Assembly (NCBI GenBank): GCA_007122745.1
Contig: SKTA01000010.1
Location: forward strand, 1-7,413
DNA from: Bacteroidales bacterium
GTDB taxonomy: Bacteria; Bacteroidota; Bacteroidia; Bacteroidales; UBA7960
DNA length: 7,413 nt
Reading direction: 5' to 3'
Shown here in pieces: positions 1 to 6,695 of the stretch. The position numbers and the translations under genes were made by a program. The stretch's first letter is position 1. Each line of letters opens with the position of its first letter. Under the pieces are notes generated by a model. That model worked only from the letters and a program-made list of their open reading frames with translations. It was not told the origin of the DNA and did not search any database.

Positions 1-2
1 CC

Positions 3-884
3 AGCCGCACAACTTACGGCGGCACATATGCCTTCCTGAAGAATTACCTGCCAAAGTTCAACATCGAAGTCAGTTTTGTTGACATCAGCGATCTGGAAGC
101 TGTTGAAAAAGCGATCCGGCCCAACACAAAGATCATCTATACCGAGTCGGTTACCAATCCCATGCTGCAGGTTTCTGACATCCCGGCATTGGCAAAAATT
201 GCCAACAAATACGACTGCAAATTGTTGGTTGACAATACGTTTACCCCTATGATCCTGCAGCCCAACGAGCTGGGTGCACATGTTACGTTATACAGCCTGA
301 CCAAGTTTGTTAACGGTAAAAATGATTGTGTGGCAGGGGCAATTTGTGGCTCAAACGATTATATTGCTTCCCTTATTGATGTAAATGATGGAACGGCCAT
401 GCTTCTGGGGCCTGTCCTGGACCCATACCGCTCCTCAAGTGTTTTGAAAAACCTCCACACCCTGCACATCCGCATGAAGCAGCACAGCGATAACGCGATG
501 TATCTTGCCAAAAAATTCAAGGATGCCGGCGTTGGTGTTTGTTACCCCGGCCTTACCGACCATCCGGACCATGAGCTTATGAAAAAGCTGATGCATCCGG
601 ATTTCGGATTTGGAGGTGTATTGGCGATTGATATGAAAACCTTTGACCGCGCGGCGGATCTGATGGAAAAAATGGAGATGGAAGGTGTTGGATACCTGGC
701 TGTTAGTTTAGGGTATTTCAAAACTTTGTTCAGCAACTCAGGAAAAAGTACCTCCAGTGAAGTACCGGAAGATATCCAGCGTGAAATGGGTATGAGCGAA
801 GGGCTGATCCGCTTTTCTGTCGGACTGGATCATGATATAGAAAACACGTGGAATTTGATTCAAAAGTGCATGAATGAATTGTAA
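3..884 (+). CDS. Trans-sulfuration family PLP-dependent enzyme, methionine gamma-lyase-like (5' truncated)
   Basis: C-terminal 293 residues of a Cys/Met-metabolism PLP enzyme (fold-type I, cytosolic), which acts on sulfur amino acids or their activated precursors by gamma- or beta-elimination or replacement. The reading frame is open from base 3, so about 100-130 N-terminal residues of a roughly 400-residue protein lie outside the window. Visible landmarks, numbered from base 3, are: TTYGGTYAF, whose Tyr5 matches the catalytic tyrosine of methionine gamma-lyase; ESVTNP, the E-S-x-x-N-P signature; VDNTF with Asp77, which pairs with the pyridine nitrogen; SLTKF with Lys101, the Schiff-base lysine; and LIRFSVG with Arg270, which holds the substrate carboxylate. 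Two positions differ from classical methionine gamma-lyase: its active-site Cys after Tyr-Gly is Gly here, and the usual His of the K-F-x-x-G-H signature is Lys (NGKND). The family is certain. The exact reaction (lyase, synthase or sulfhydrylase) cannot be fixed from sequence. It ends 6 bp before the next gene. Confidence 0.9.
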   Translation, partial: SRTTYGGTYAFLKNYLPKFNIEVSFVDISDLEAVEKAIRPNTKIIYTESVTNPMLQVSDIPALAKIANKYDCKLLVDNTFTPMILQPNELGAHVTLYSLTKFVNGKNDCVAGAICGSNDYIASLIDVNDGTAMLLGPVLDPYRSSSVLKNLHTLHIRMKQHSDNAMYLAKKFKDAGVGVCYPGLTDHPDHELMKKLMHPDFGFGGVLAIDMKTFDRAADLMEKMEMEGVGYLAVSLGYFKTLFSNSGKSTSSEVPEDIQREMGMSEGLIRFSVGLDHDIENTWNLIQKCMNEL

Positions 885-890
885 CCAAAA

Positions 891-1289
891 ATGATACTTA
901 TGGAAAACCATCCAAACAGACGCTTTCAGGTAATGAGCTTTCTTGTAAAAACGCTTGTGACAACATTTGCTGTGGTAATCACAGCTTATCTGTTGTCTCC
1001 GGGTGTGATTGTTGAAAACTTCGTCACTGCGCTCGTGGTGGCCTTCGTTCTGGGGGTGTTGAACATGATTCTGAAACCGGTTCTTATCGTGCTTACCATT
1101 CCGGTTACCGTGATGAGCTTCGGATTGTTTCTGTTGGTGATCAACGCCTTCATCATTCAGCTGGCTGCCTATGTTGTTTCCGGTTTTGAAGTGCGCACGT
1201 TCTGGTGGGCCCTTCTGTTCAGTGTGATTCTGTCAATTGTAAGCTGGTTCCTCGAACTGCCTGTGCGCCCCAGGAGTCCGCGAAATTAA
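891..1289 (+). CDS. Phage holin family 4 (YvlD-like) small integral membrane protein
   Basis: A 132-residue, very hydrophobic inner-membrane protein of the 'phage holin family 4, superfamily IV' group (YvlD-like). These are widespread chromosomal proteins of unknown function, and the holin name does not imply a prophage. Four membrane segments are visible, at about residues 16-36, 42-60, 64-96 (probably a longer or kinked hairpin) and 103-122. The family core is present as LGVLNMILKPVL followed by IPVTVMSFGLF and an NAF motif near residue 85. The C-terminus is short and basic (PVRPRSPRN). Start choice is open: ATGs lie at 891, 900 and 933. The one at 933 (MSFLVKTLV) aligns best with the usual N-terminus of the family, and the 14 residues before it are polar. 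No clear ribosome binding site decides between them. It follows the PLP enzyme after 6 bp, so co-transcription is likely, but no functional link is known. Confidence 0.85.
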   Translation: MILMENHPNRRFQVMSFLVKTLVTTFAVVITAYLLSPGVIVENFVTALVVAFVLGVLNMILKPVLIVLTIPVTVMSFGLFLLVINAFIIQLAAYVVSGFEVRTFWWALLFSVILSIVSWFLELPVRPRSPRN

Positions 1290-1300
1290 AAAGAAGTTCG

Positions 1301-1321
1301 GCGTTTAGCGTTAAGCGTTTA
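1301..1321. repeat. Three tandem heptamers GCGTTWA in a convergent intergenic gap
   Basis: Three adjacent 7-mers, GCGTTTA, GCGTTAA and GCGTTTA, occupy most of the 43-bp gap between the convergent membrane-protein gene and msrA. No hairpin terminator is visible in this gap. The repeat is directly readable; its role is unknown and chance or replication slippage is possible. Confidence 0.6.
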
Positions 1322-1332
1322 AGTAGGATAGA

Positions 1333-2010
1333 TTAATCTGCAAGGAGGTGGTCAAATGCCTTGCGGAATTTTTCTACCTTCGGACCGATCACCATTTGAC
1401 AGTATCCCTGGTAAGGGTTCCTTTCAAAATAGTTCTGATGGTAATCACTGGCGGGGAAGAAGGCGTCGAGTGGCGTGACTTCGGTAACGATCGGATCATC
1501 GTAAATCCCATCCTGGCTAAGCCGGTTTATCACCTTGTTCGCGAGATCCTTTTGTTCTTCGTTGTGAAAAAAGATCGCAGAACGGTATTGGGTTCCAATA
1601 TCATTCCCCTGCCGGTTTAACGTTGTTGGGTCATGCACACTGAAAAAGACTTCAAGCAGTTTCAAATAGCTGATTGCTGCCGGGTCAAAATGGATCTGAA
1701 CCACTTCCGCATGTCCGGTTGAACCTGCTACCACCTGCTCATAGGTTGGGTTGGGCAAATGTCCGCCGGAAAAACCGGAAGTTACACTTTCCACACCCTG
1801 GATTTCGGAAAATATGGCTTCCAGACACCAGAAGCAGCCACCCCCAAAAGTTGCTGTCGCCGTAACGGCAACCGATTCCTGTGTTGACATATGTGTAATA
1901 TTGTTGCTATTCGCAAGGTTAATAGATAATATCTGGATGCTTAATAAAAGCACCATTAATCTGAACATATACATGTGTTTTGTCATATATGTCAATCTAA
2001 CAAGCAACAT
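1333..2010 (-). CDS. msrA: Peptide-methionine (S)-S-oxide reductase MsrA, probably exported
   Basis: Reduces the S-epimer of methionine sulfoxide in proteins and free methionine, repairing oxidative damage. In the 225-residue reading the MsrA domain spans about residues 50-222. It carries the GCFWC active site with catalytic Cys59 and the adjacent Glu64, TGHAEVV at 98-104, GTQYRS at 139-144, and a likely resolving Cys204 in QGYCQMVIGPKVEKF. There is no fused MsrB domain. The N-terminus is odd. Upstream of the domain, residues 9-35 (MTKHMYMFRLMV, then a Leu/Ile-rich stretch ending NLANS) look like a Sec signal peptide with possible cleavage after Ser35 and no lipobox Cys, suggesting periplasmic action. 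ATGs at 2010 and 1986 both give the exported form; 1986 gives the better signal peptide. An ATG at 1890 (MSTQESVAV) would give a cytosolic 185-residue enzyme. Function is secure; start and location are less so. It is divergent from the phosphofructokinase gene. Confidence 0.95.
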   Translation of the reverse strand: MLLVRLTYMTKHMYMFRLMVLLLSIQILSINLANSNNITHMSTQESVAVTATATFGGGCFWCLEAIFSEIQGVESVTSGFSGGHLPNPTYEQVVAGSTGHAEVVQIHFDPAAISYLKLLEVFFSVHDPTTLNRQGNDIGTQYRSAIFFHNEEQKDLANKVINRLSQDGIYDDPIVTEVTPLDAFFPASDYHQNYFERNPYQGYCQMVIGPKVEKFRKAFDHLLAD

Positions 2011-2041
2011 GTGTGGAATGTTTATGTCTTGATTTTTTTTT

Positions 2042-2049
2042 TATCTTTA
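2042..2049 (+). promoter_or_regulatory. Possible weak -7 box for the phosphofructokinase gene
   Basis: TATCTTTA directly follows a run of ten T (2033-2042, sharing its first base) and matches the Bacteroidetes -7 element TAnnTTTG except for the last base. No good -33 TTTG lies 19-21 bp upstream. A second near match, TAGCTTTC, lies at 2077-2084. One of these probably drives the gene that starts at 2111, but neither is convincing alone. Confidence 0.25.
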
Positions 2050-2110
2050 CGTTCCTTTTTTGAAAAGCAGAAAAGATAGCTTTCTTATTATAATAAATAA
2101 ACCTGAAACT

Positions 2111-3301
2111 ATGAACGTAAAGAAACACAAAGGAACCATTGCAATTTTAACCGGTGGTGGTGATGTGCCCGGACTGAATCCTGCCATACGAGCCATAACC
2201 ATCCGTGCCCTGCGGGAAAACTATAAGGTAATTGGCATTCGCAGGGGGTGGGCCGGATTGATGGAGGTCATTCGCGACAAAAAGGCAGACAATAGCCTGA
2301 ACTATATTGATCTGACGGAAGACCTGGTAAATCGGGCGGGCCGAACCGGAGGTACTTTCCTGCACACTTCCCGGACACGCCCCAGCCATGTGCCGGCCAG
2401 GCATGTCCCTGAGCACCTCAAAGACAAATACAAAAACGAGATCAACGACCTCACTCCGGAGGTTTTAAAGAACATTGATTTTCTCGGCATTGATCACCTC
2501 ATCCCGATTGGAGGTGATGATACATTAAGCTATTCAGTGCGGATGTATCAGGAAGGGATGAAAGTGGTTGCTATTCCCAAAACGATGGATAATGACGTAC
2601 CGGGTACCGATTATTGTATCGGCTTCAGCACTTGTGTTACACGTACCATACATTTGGCTAACCTTCTGCGCACATCAGCCGGTTCGCATGAACGTGTGCT
2701 CGTAATGGAGGTTTTCGGAAGGTATGCAGGTTTTACGTCGCTGTTGCCCACCATGGCCGGTGCTGCCAACCGTTGCGTGATCCCGGAATATAAATTCAAA
2801 ATCGACCACCTAACCGAACTGCTGATTCAGGACAGACGTAAAAACCCGAGCAACTATTCCGTTGTGATTGTTTCGGAAGGGGCAACCTTTGAAGGGGTCG
2901 ACATGATGTTTCAGAGTTCGGAAAAAGACATGTACGGACATGCTAAACTTGGCGGAATCGGGGATGCGGTATCAGCAAAAATCAAGGAACTGAGCCCCCA
3001 ATTCAACAATGGGAAGCGTGTTGAGACCATCAATCAATACCTCGGCTATCTTGTAAGGTCGGGAGATCCCGATGCGATCGACAGTATCGTGCCCATGGCC
3101 TATGGAAATCTTGCCCTCGACCTTGTACTGAAAGGGATTCACGGACGATTGGTGATTTTGAAGAATGGACGTTATGATAATATGCCCGTAGATATTGTTA
3201 CCAGTATGAATAAACTGATTGATGTGGGCAAGCATTACAACACCAAGAGGCTTCGTCCGGTTTATGAGTCATTTATTGACAAACCACTTTTCCTGATTTA
3301 A
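2111..3301 (+). CDS. 6-phosphofructokinase, pyrophosphate-type or mixed-group
   Basis: Phosphorylates fructose 6-phosphate to fructose 1,6-bisphosphate in cytosolic glycolysis; if PPi-dependent it also works in reverse. 396 residues from ATG 2111 (MNVKKHKGTIAIL). The open frame extends to a TTG at 2060, but that adds 17 atypical residues, so I reject it. Visible motifs: LTGGGDVPGLN at 13-23 (phosphoryl-donor loop), TGGTFLHTSR near 80-89, GGDDT at 134-138, PKTMDND at 156-162 with catalytic base Asp160, MEVFGR at 199-204, SEG at 255-257, and GYLVRS at 312-317 with Arg316 for substrate phosphate. Asp137 and Lys157 occupy the positions that are both Gly in E. coli ATP-PfkA, and the Asp/Lys pair is typical of PPi-using enzymes. 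Some mixed-group actinobacterial relatives may carry similar residues yet use ATP, so the donor is inferred. A strong terminator follows the stop codon within about 10 bp. Confidence 0.93.
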   Translation: MNVKKHKGTIAILTGGGDVPGLNPAIRAITIRALRENYKVIGIRRGWAGLMEVIRDKKADNSLNYIDLTEDLVNRAGRTGGTFLHTSRTRPSHVPARHVPEHLKDKYKNEINDLTPEVLKNIDFLGIDHLIPIGGDDTLSYSVRMYQEGMKVVAIPKTMDNDVPGTDYCIGFSTCVTRTIHLANLLRTSAGSHERVLVMEVFGRYAGFTSLLPTMAGAANRCVIPEYKFKIDHLTELLIQDRRKNPSNYSVVIVSEGATFEGVDMMFQSSEKDMYGHAKLGGIGDAVSAKIKELSPQFNNGKRVETINQYLGYLVRSGDPDAIDSIVPMAYGNLALDLVLKGIHGRLVILKNGRYDNMPVDIVTSMNKLIDVGKHYNTKRLRPVYESFIDKPLFLI

Positions 3302-3311
3302 CAGAAACAAA

Positions 3312-3343
3312 AAAAAGAGGCTTTCAAAAGAAAGCCTCTTTTT
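3312..3343. terminator. Strong intrinsic terminator, usable on both strands
   Basis: A perfect 14-bp inverted repeat (AAAAAGAGGCTTTC at 3312-3325 and GAAAGCCTCTTTTT at 3330-3343) with an AAAA loop. It is flanked by A-runs on the left and T-runs on the right, so each strand reads a GC-containing stem followed by U-rich sequence. It sits 10 bp after the phosphofructokinase stop and 17 bp beyond the end of the convergent DUF4168-like gene, and can end both transcripts. Confidence 0.93.
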
Positions 3344-3360
3344 ATATTTAAACGGATGTC

Positions 3361-3813
3361 CTATTCCATCAATTGCTGTATCTTTTCCTGCAATTCCGGG
3401 TTTTGCTGGTATTCCGTCATAATGCTCTCATATTGCTCCACGGACAAACCTTCCTCCTCAATGGTGCTGACCAGGACTGATTCAAGTTGCATCTGGATGT
3501 TTTCAATCTCGTCCACTATTTCCAGAAATGATTCCTTTTCTTCTCCTTCAACTTCAAGGTCATCAATTGGCATTTGTTGCGCCTGCATGTAGAGTTCATT
3601 GAAACGTTGCACGGACATTTCATGCGCTTCAATTTGCTCGACCATTTGCATTTGTCCCTGCTGCTGAATGGAGATTACCTGTACAACGGCATTTGCGAAA
3701 TACTTAAGTTCGTCGTCACTGAATCCACCCGGATTCCCCTTCAGGGGTGCTGCCATAAGGAAGAAAGCGGCAATTAATAATGTAGATAAATAACTCTTTT
3801 TTGTAAAATACAT
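3361..3813 (-). CDS. Exported DUF4168-like protein of unknown function
   Basis: A 150-residue secreted or periplasmic protein. Residues 1-22 form a signal peptide (MYFTKKSYLS, then a hydrophobic stretch LLIAAFFLMAA) with cleavage probably after Ala22 or nearby. The mature part begins with FSDDELKYFANAV, the usual opening of DUF4168 proteins, and ends with GLSVEQY...NPELQEKIQQLM, the usual close. It is all-helical in appearance, rich in Gln, Glu and Met, and has no Cys. Residues 38-82 and 95-139 align without a gap (about 13 of 45 identical), suggesting two tandem helical units joined by an acidic linker (DDLEVEGEEKE). No catalytic motif is visible and the family has no established function that I know of. 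It has its own promoter (3870-3901) and shares a terminator with the phosphofructokinase gene, so it appears to be monocistronic. The DUF4168 assignment is from memory of the family pattern. Confidence 0.8.
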   Translation of the reverse strand: MYFTKKSYLSTLLIAAFFLMAAPLKGNPGGFSDDELKYFANAVVQVISIQQQGQMQMVEQIEAHEMSVQRFNELYMQAQQMPIDDLEVEGEEKESFLEIVDEIENIQMQLESVLVSTIEEEGLSVEQYESIMTEYQQNPELQEKIQQLME

Positions 3814-3869
3814 AATGGGGTTTTTTGGTTATAAAAATGTAACAAGTTCAATTTGAATTGATTAGGATG

Positions 3870-3901
3870 CAAAGGTAAGTAAAAGCATATGACTGACCAA
3901 A
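3870..3901 (-). promoter_or_regulatory. Canonical Bacteroidetes promoter for the DUF4168-like gene
   Basis: Read on the minus strand, TTTG (3901-3898), a 20-bp spacer, then TACCTTTG (3877-3870) match the Bacteroidetes sigma consensus TTTG-N19-21-TAnnTTTG exactly. Transcription would start near 3862-3865, giving a leader of about 50 nt before the ATG at 3813. The leader's first bases include a short palindrome (CAATTTGAATTG, 3849-3860). The rest of the 243-bp gap to mutS holds no further gene that I can see. Confidence 0.75.
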
Positions 3902-4038
3902 AAGAACCAAGGCTTTAACATAGATTAAGACAATTTTATCGGCTTACTTCTGATGATTTTTAACGTTTACCAGATTAAAACCCTTTTTTTTATGTGATAT
4001 TGTGGAAAGAAATATCTGCATCTTGCCCGTGATTTTCG

Positions 4039-4046
4039 TATTTTTG
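4039..4046 (+). promoter_or_regulatory. Likely -7 box of the mutS promoter
   Basis: TATTTTTG matches TAnnTTTG exactly. No clear TTTG stands 19-21 bp upstream, so the -33 half is weak or absent. With the usual spacing, transcription would start near 4051-4054, only a few bases before the ATG at 4057 and about 13 before the ATG at 4066, implying a leaderless or very short-leader mRNA. Confidence 0.5.
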
Positions 4047-4056
4047 TTTTTAATAA

Positions 4057-6690
4057 ATGTCAATTATGGCGAAAGCTTCATCCAAGAACGTTGAGACACC
4101 TCTGATGAGGCAGTACTACGGTATCAAGGCCAAACACCCTGATGCCCTGCTGCTGTTCCGTGTCGGTGATTTCTATGAGACTTTTGGTGAGGACGCCATA
4201 AAAACCGCAGAGATTCTCGGGATTGTCCTTACCCGCCGTGCAAATGGCGCTGCCTCATACGTAGAATTGGCCGGCTTCCCACATCATGCGCTTGACACCT
4301 ATTTGCCAAAACTCGTCAGGGCCGGGCATCGTGTGGCCATCTGCGACCAGCTGGAAGATCCAAAACAAGCTAAGAAAATTGTGAAAAGGGGAGTGACCGA
4401 ACTGGTTACTCCGGGTATTGCCTTCAGCGATAAAGTGCTTGATCATAAGGAGAATAATTTTTTGGCAGCCCTCCATTTTGCTGAAAACATTTCCGGTATC
4501 GCCCTTCTTGACGTATCTACCGGAGAGTTTCTGACAGACCAGGGAACGGACGAATATATCGACAAGTTGCTGCAAAGCTTCCGTCCGAGTGAGGTAGTGG
4601 TGCAAAAAAAGCATTTAAAGCAGGTGCAGCATCATTTCCCCGGGAAATACCACATCAGCTTTCTTGATGACTGGGTTTATACCAGGGACTTTGCCGACGA
4701 GATCCTGTTAAAGCAATTTAATACGGTTTCACTGAAAGGCTTCGGTGTTGAGGCACTCAACGAAGGGATCATAGCTGCCGGAGCAGTTATGCAATACCTA
4801 AACGAAACACGCCATGACCGGCTGAGCCATATCAACAAAATTTCCCGCATTGATGAACGGCATTATGTCTGGCTGGACAAATTTACGATCAGAAATCTCG
4901 AGATCCTCGATTCGGTGAATGAGGGTGCCACAACCCTTAAGGATGTGCTCGATCATACCATTTCACCCATGGGCAGCAGGTTGCTGAAACGTTGGATCAT
5001 CCTGCCCCTGAAAGACAAACCCCTGATCAATGAACGCCACGATGTGGTATCATGGTTTATCGAACATGAAGAAGAATCTGAAATTATGGCTTCCCAGTTG
5101 CGCCAGATTGGTGACCTCGAACGGTTGATCTCCAAAGTGGCCGTTGGGAAAATTAACCCCCGGGAGTTGCTGCAGATACAGAAGGCTTTGTCGGCCCTGG
5201 TTCCAATCAGGGATTTATGCAAGGAAAGTGACTCTGCTTCACTTCAAAAGTCTGCCGACCAGCTTAACCCGTGTAAATACATAAGCGATCGCATTGTGCG
5301 AGAGATAAAAGAGGAACCATCGACGCTGATTTCAAAAGGGAATGTAATTGCCGATGGTGTGTCGGAAGAACTGGACGAACTCCGGAACATTGCTTTCGCC
5401 GGGAAGGACTATCTGGCAAAACTTCGTGACAGGGAGGTGCAGCGTACCGGCATCCCCTCAATAAAAATATCTTATAACCAGGTATTTGGATATTATCTTG
5501 AAGTAACCAACACCCATAAGGACAAAGTGCCGGACGATTGGCAAAGAAAACAAACCCTGACCAATGCCGAGCGATACATCACGCCTGAGTTGAAGGAATA
5601 TGAGGAAAAGATCCTGAGCGCGGAAGAAAAGATATTGCGGCTTGAAGAGGAGTTGTTTCAGCAACTGGTGTATGCAGTTTCGGAATATGTTGAACCCATT
5701 CAGGTAAATGCCAACGTGCTGGCACGTATCGACTGTTTGCTCTGTTTTGCCAGCATTGCCAAACAGTATCGTTACGTGCGACCCGAGATTAATGACTCTT
5801 TTGTGATGAACATCAAAGGGGGGCGGCATCCCGTGATAGAGCAACAACTCCCCCCCGGCGAAGAATATGTAGCCAATGATGTATGGCTTGACAATGAGCA
5901 ACAGCAGATCATGATCATCACCGGACCGAACATGTCGGGTAAGTCTGCATTGCTCCGGCAGTGTGGTCTGATTATTTTGCTTGCGCAGATGGGTAGCTTT
6001 GTTCCGGCCGACAGTGCGAGCATAGGAATTGTTGACAAGATATTTACCCGTGTCGGCGCATCTGACAACATCTCCTCCGGAGAATCTACATTTATGGTGG
6101 AGATGAATGAAACGGCAAGCATTTTGAATAACATTTCGGACCGGAGCCTGATATTGCTTGATGAGATTGGTCGTGGCACAAGCACTTACGACGGGATCAG
6201 CATTGCCTGGGCGATTGCTGAATTTTTACATCAGCATCCGCTGTTCAGGGCAAAAACCCTTTTTGCCACCCATTACCATGAGTTGAACGAGATGGCGGAA
6301 TCGTTTCCACGGATAAAAAATTTCAATGTTTCCATAAAAGAGGTGCGCAACAATGTGATCTTTCTACGAAAGCTTGTCCCCGGAGGGAGTGCACACTCGT
6401 TTGGTATCCATGTAGCCCGGATGGCAGGCATGCCCGCATCTGTAATTGACCGTGCCAATGACCTGCTTGTTCAGCTGGAGAAAACACACGGCCATGATGA
6501 GCTGGTGGGCAAGGAGCGCTCAGGAAAGGGTAAAAAGAAAGAAAACGATTTTCAGCTGAGTTTTTTCCAGCTTGACGACCCCTTGCTTCAACAGATCAAG
6601 GAGGACATCCTTAACACAGACATAGATACGCTGACCCCTGTTGAAGCTTTGATGAAGCTGAATGAGATCAAGCGTTTGTTGGGGAAGTAA
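4057..6690 (+). CDS. mutS: DNA mismatch repair protein MutS
   Basis: Cytosolic ATPase that recognises base mismatches and small loops and recruits MutL. 877 residues, slightly longer than E. coli MutS (853), and complete. Domain order: mismatch-binding domain with GDFYETF (Phe39-x-Glu41 contact the mismatch), connector, lever and clamp (about 265-560), then the ATPase with Walker A GPNMSGKS at 623-630, the composite-site segment SSGESTFM near 671-678, Walker B LILLDEIGRGTS around Asp702-Glu703, and FATHYHE with His739. After a Lys/Gly-rich linker (about 818-830), QLSFF at 833-837 fits the beta-clamp-binding pentapeptide; the last 30 residues (TPVEALMKLNEIKRLL) are the helical oligomerisation tail. 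This is MutS1, not the MutS2/Smr type. An ATG at 4066 (MAKASSKNVETP) resembles homologues more than the one at 4057; either works. No Shine-Dalgarno sequence is visible. The 3' end converges on ompH with a 5-bp gap. Confidence 0.98.
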   Translation: MSIMAKASSKNVETPLMRQYYGIKAKHPDALLLFRVGDFYETFGEDAIKTAEILGIVLTRRANGAASYVELAGFPHHALDTYLPKLVRAGHRVAICDQLEDPKQAKKIVKRGVTELVTPGIAFSDKVLDHKENNFLAALHFAENISGIALLDVSTGEFLTDQGTDEYIDKLLQSFRPSEVVVQKKHLKQVQHHFPGKYHISFLDDWVYTRDFADEILLKQFNTVSLKGFGVEALNEGIIAAGAVMQYLNETRHDRLSHINKISRIDERHYVWLDKFTIRNLEILDSVNEGATTLKDVLDHTISPMGSRLLKRWIILPLKDKPLINERHDVVSWFIEHEEESEIMASQLRQIGDLERLISKVAVGKINPRELLQIQKALSALVPIRDLCKESDSASLQKSADQLNPCKYISDRIVREIKEEPSTLISKGNVIADGVSEELDELRNIAFAGKDYLAKLRDREVQRTGIPSIKISYNQVFGYYLEVTNTHKDKVPDDWQRKQTLTNAERYITPELKEYEEKILSAEEKILRLEEELFQQLVYAVSEYVEPIQVNANVLARIDCLLCFASIAKQYRYVRPEINDSFVMNIKGGRHPVIEQQLPPGEEYVANDVWLDNEQQQIMIITGPNMSGKSALLRQCGLIILLAQMGSFVPADSASIGIVDKIFTRVGASDNISSGESTFMVEMNETASILNNISDRSLILLDEIGRGTSTYDGISIAWAIAEFLHQHPLFRAKTLFATHYHELNEMAESFPRIKNFNVSIKEVRNNVIFLRKLVPGGSAHSFGIHVARMAGMPASVIDRANDLLVQLEKTHGHDELVGKERSGKGKKKENDFQLSFFQLDDPLLQQIKEDILNTDIDTLTPVEALMKLNEIKRLLGK

Positions 6691-6695
6691 CGTTG

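Noticed and set aside
891..1289. Prophage remnant suggested by the 'phage holin' family name
   Set aside because: No other phage gene, attachment site or integrase is present; this family is a common chromosomal membrane protein.
1971..2014. Direct repeat ACATGTGT at 1971-1978 and 2007-2014, plus CATATATG at 1984-1991
   Set aside because: Short and lying in Met-rich msrA signal-peptide codons; likely codon-driven chance similarity.
1751..2032. Plus-strand open frame antisense to the msrA 5' end
   Set aside because: Low-complexity translation with no motif; the opposite strand encodes the clear MsrA active site.
2060..2110. N-terminal extension of the phosphofructokinase from a TTG at 2060
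   Set aside because: It adds 17 residues with no family counterpart and depends on a TTG start; ATG 2111 gives the normal N-terminus just before the LTGGGD motif.
3847..3860. Overlapping short palindromes TTCAATTTGAA and CAATTTGAATTG in the DUF4168-like gene leader
   Set aside because: Arms of only five bases in AT-rich sequence; no supporting evidence for an operator.
5772..6185. 137-residue minus-strand open frame inside mutS, overlapping another one at 5458-5901
   Set aside because: Both are antisense to the conserved MutS core and ATPase; their translations have no recognisable domain, and mutS explains the sequence fully.
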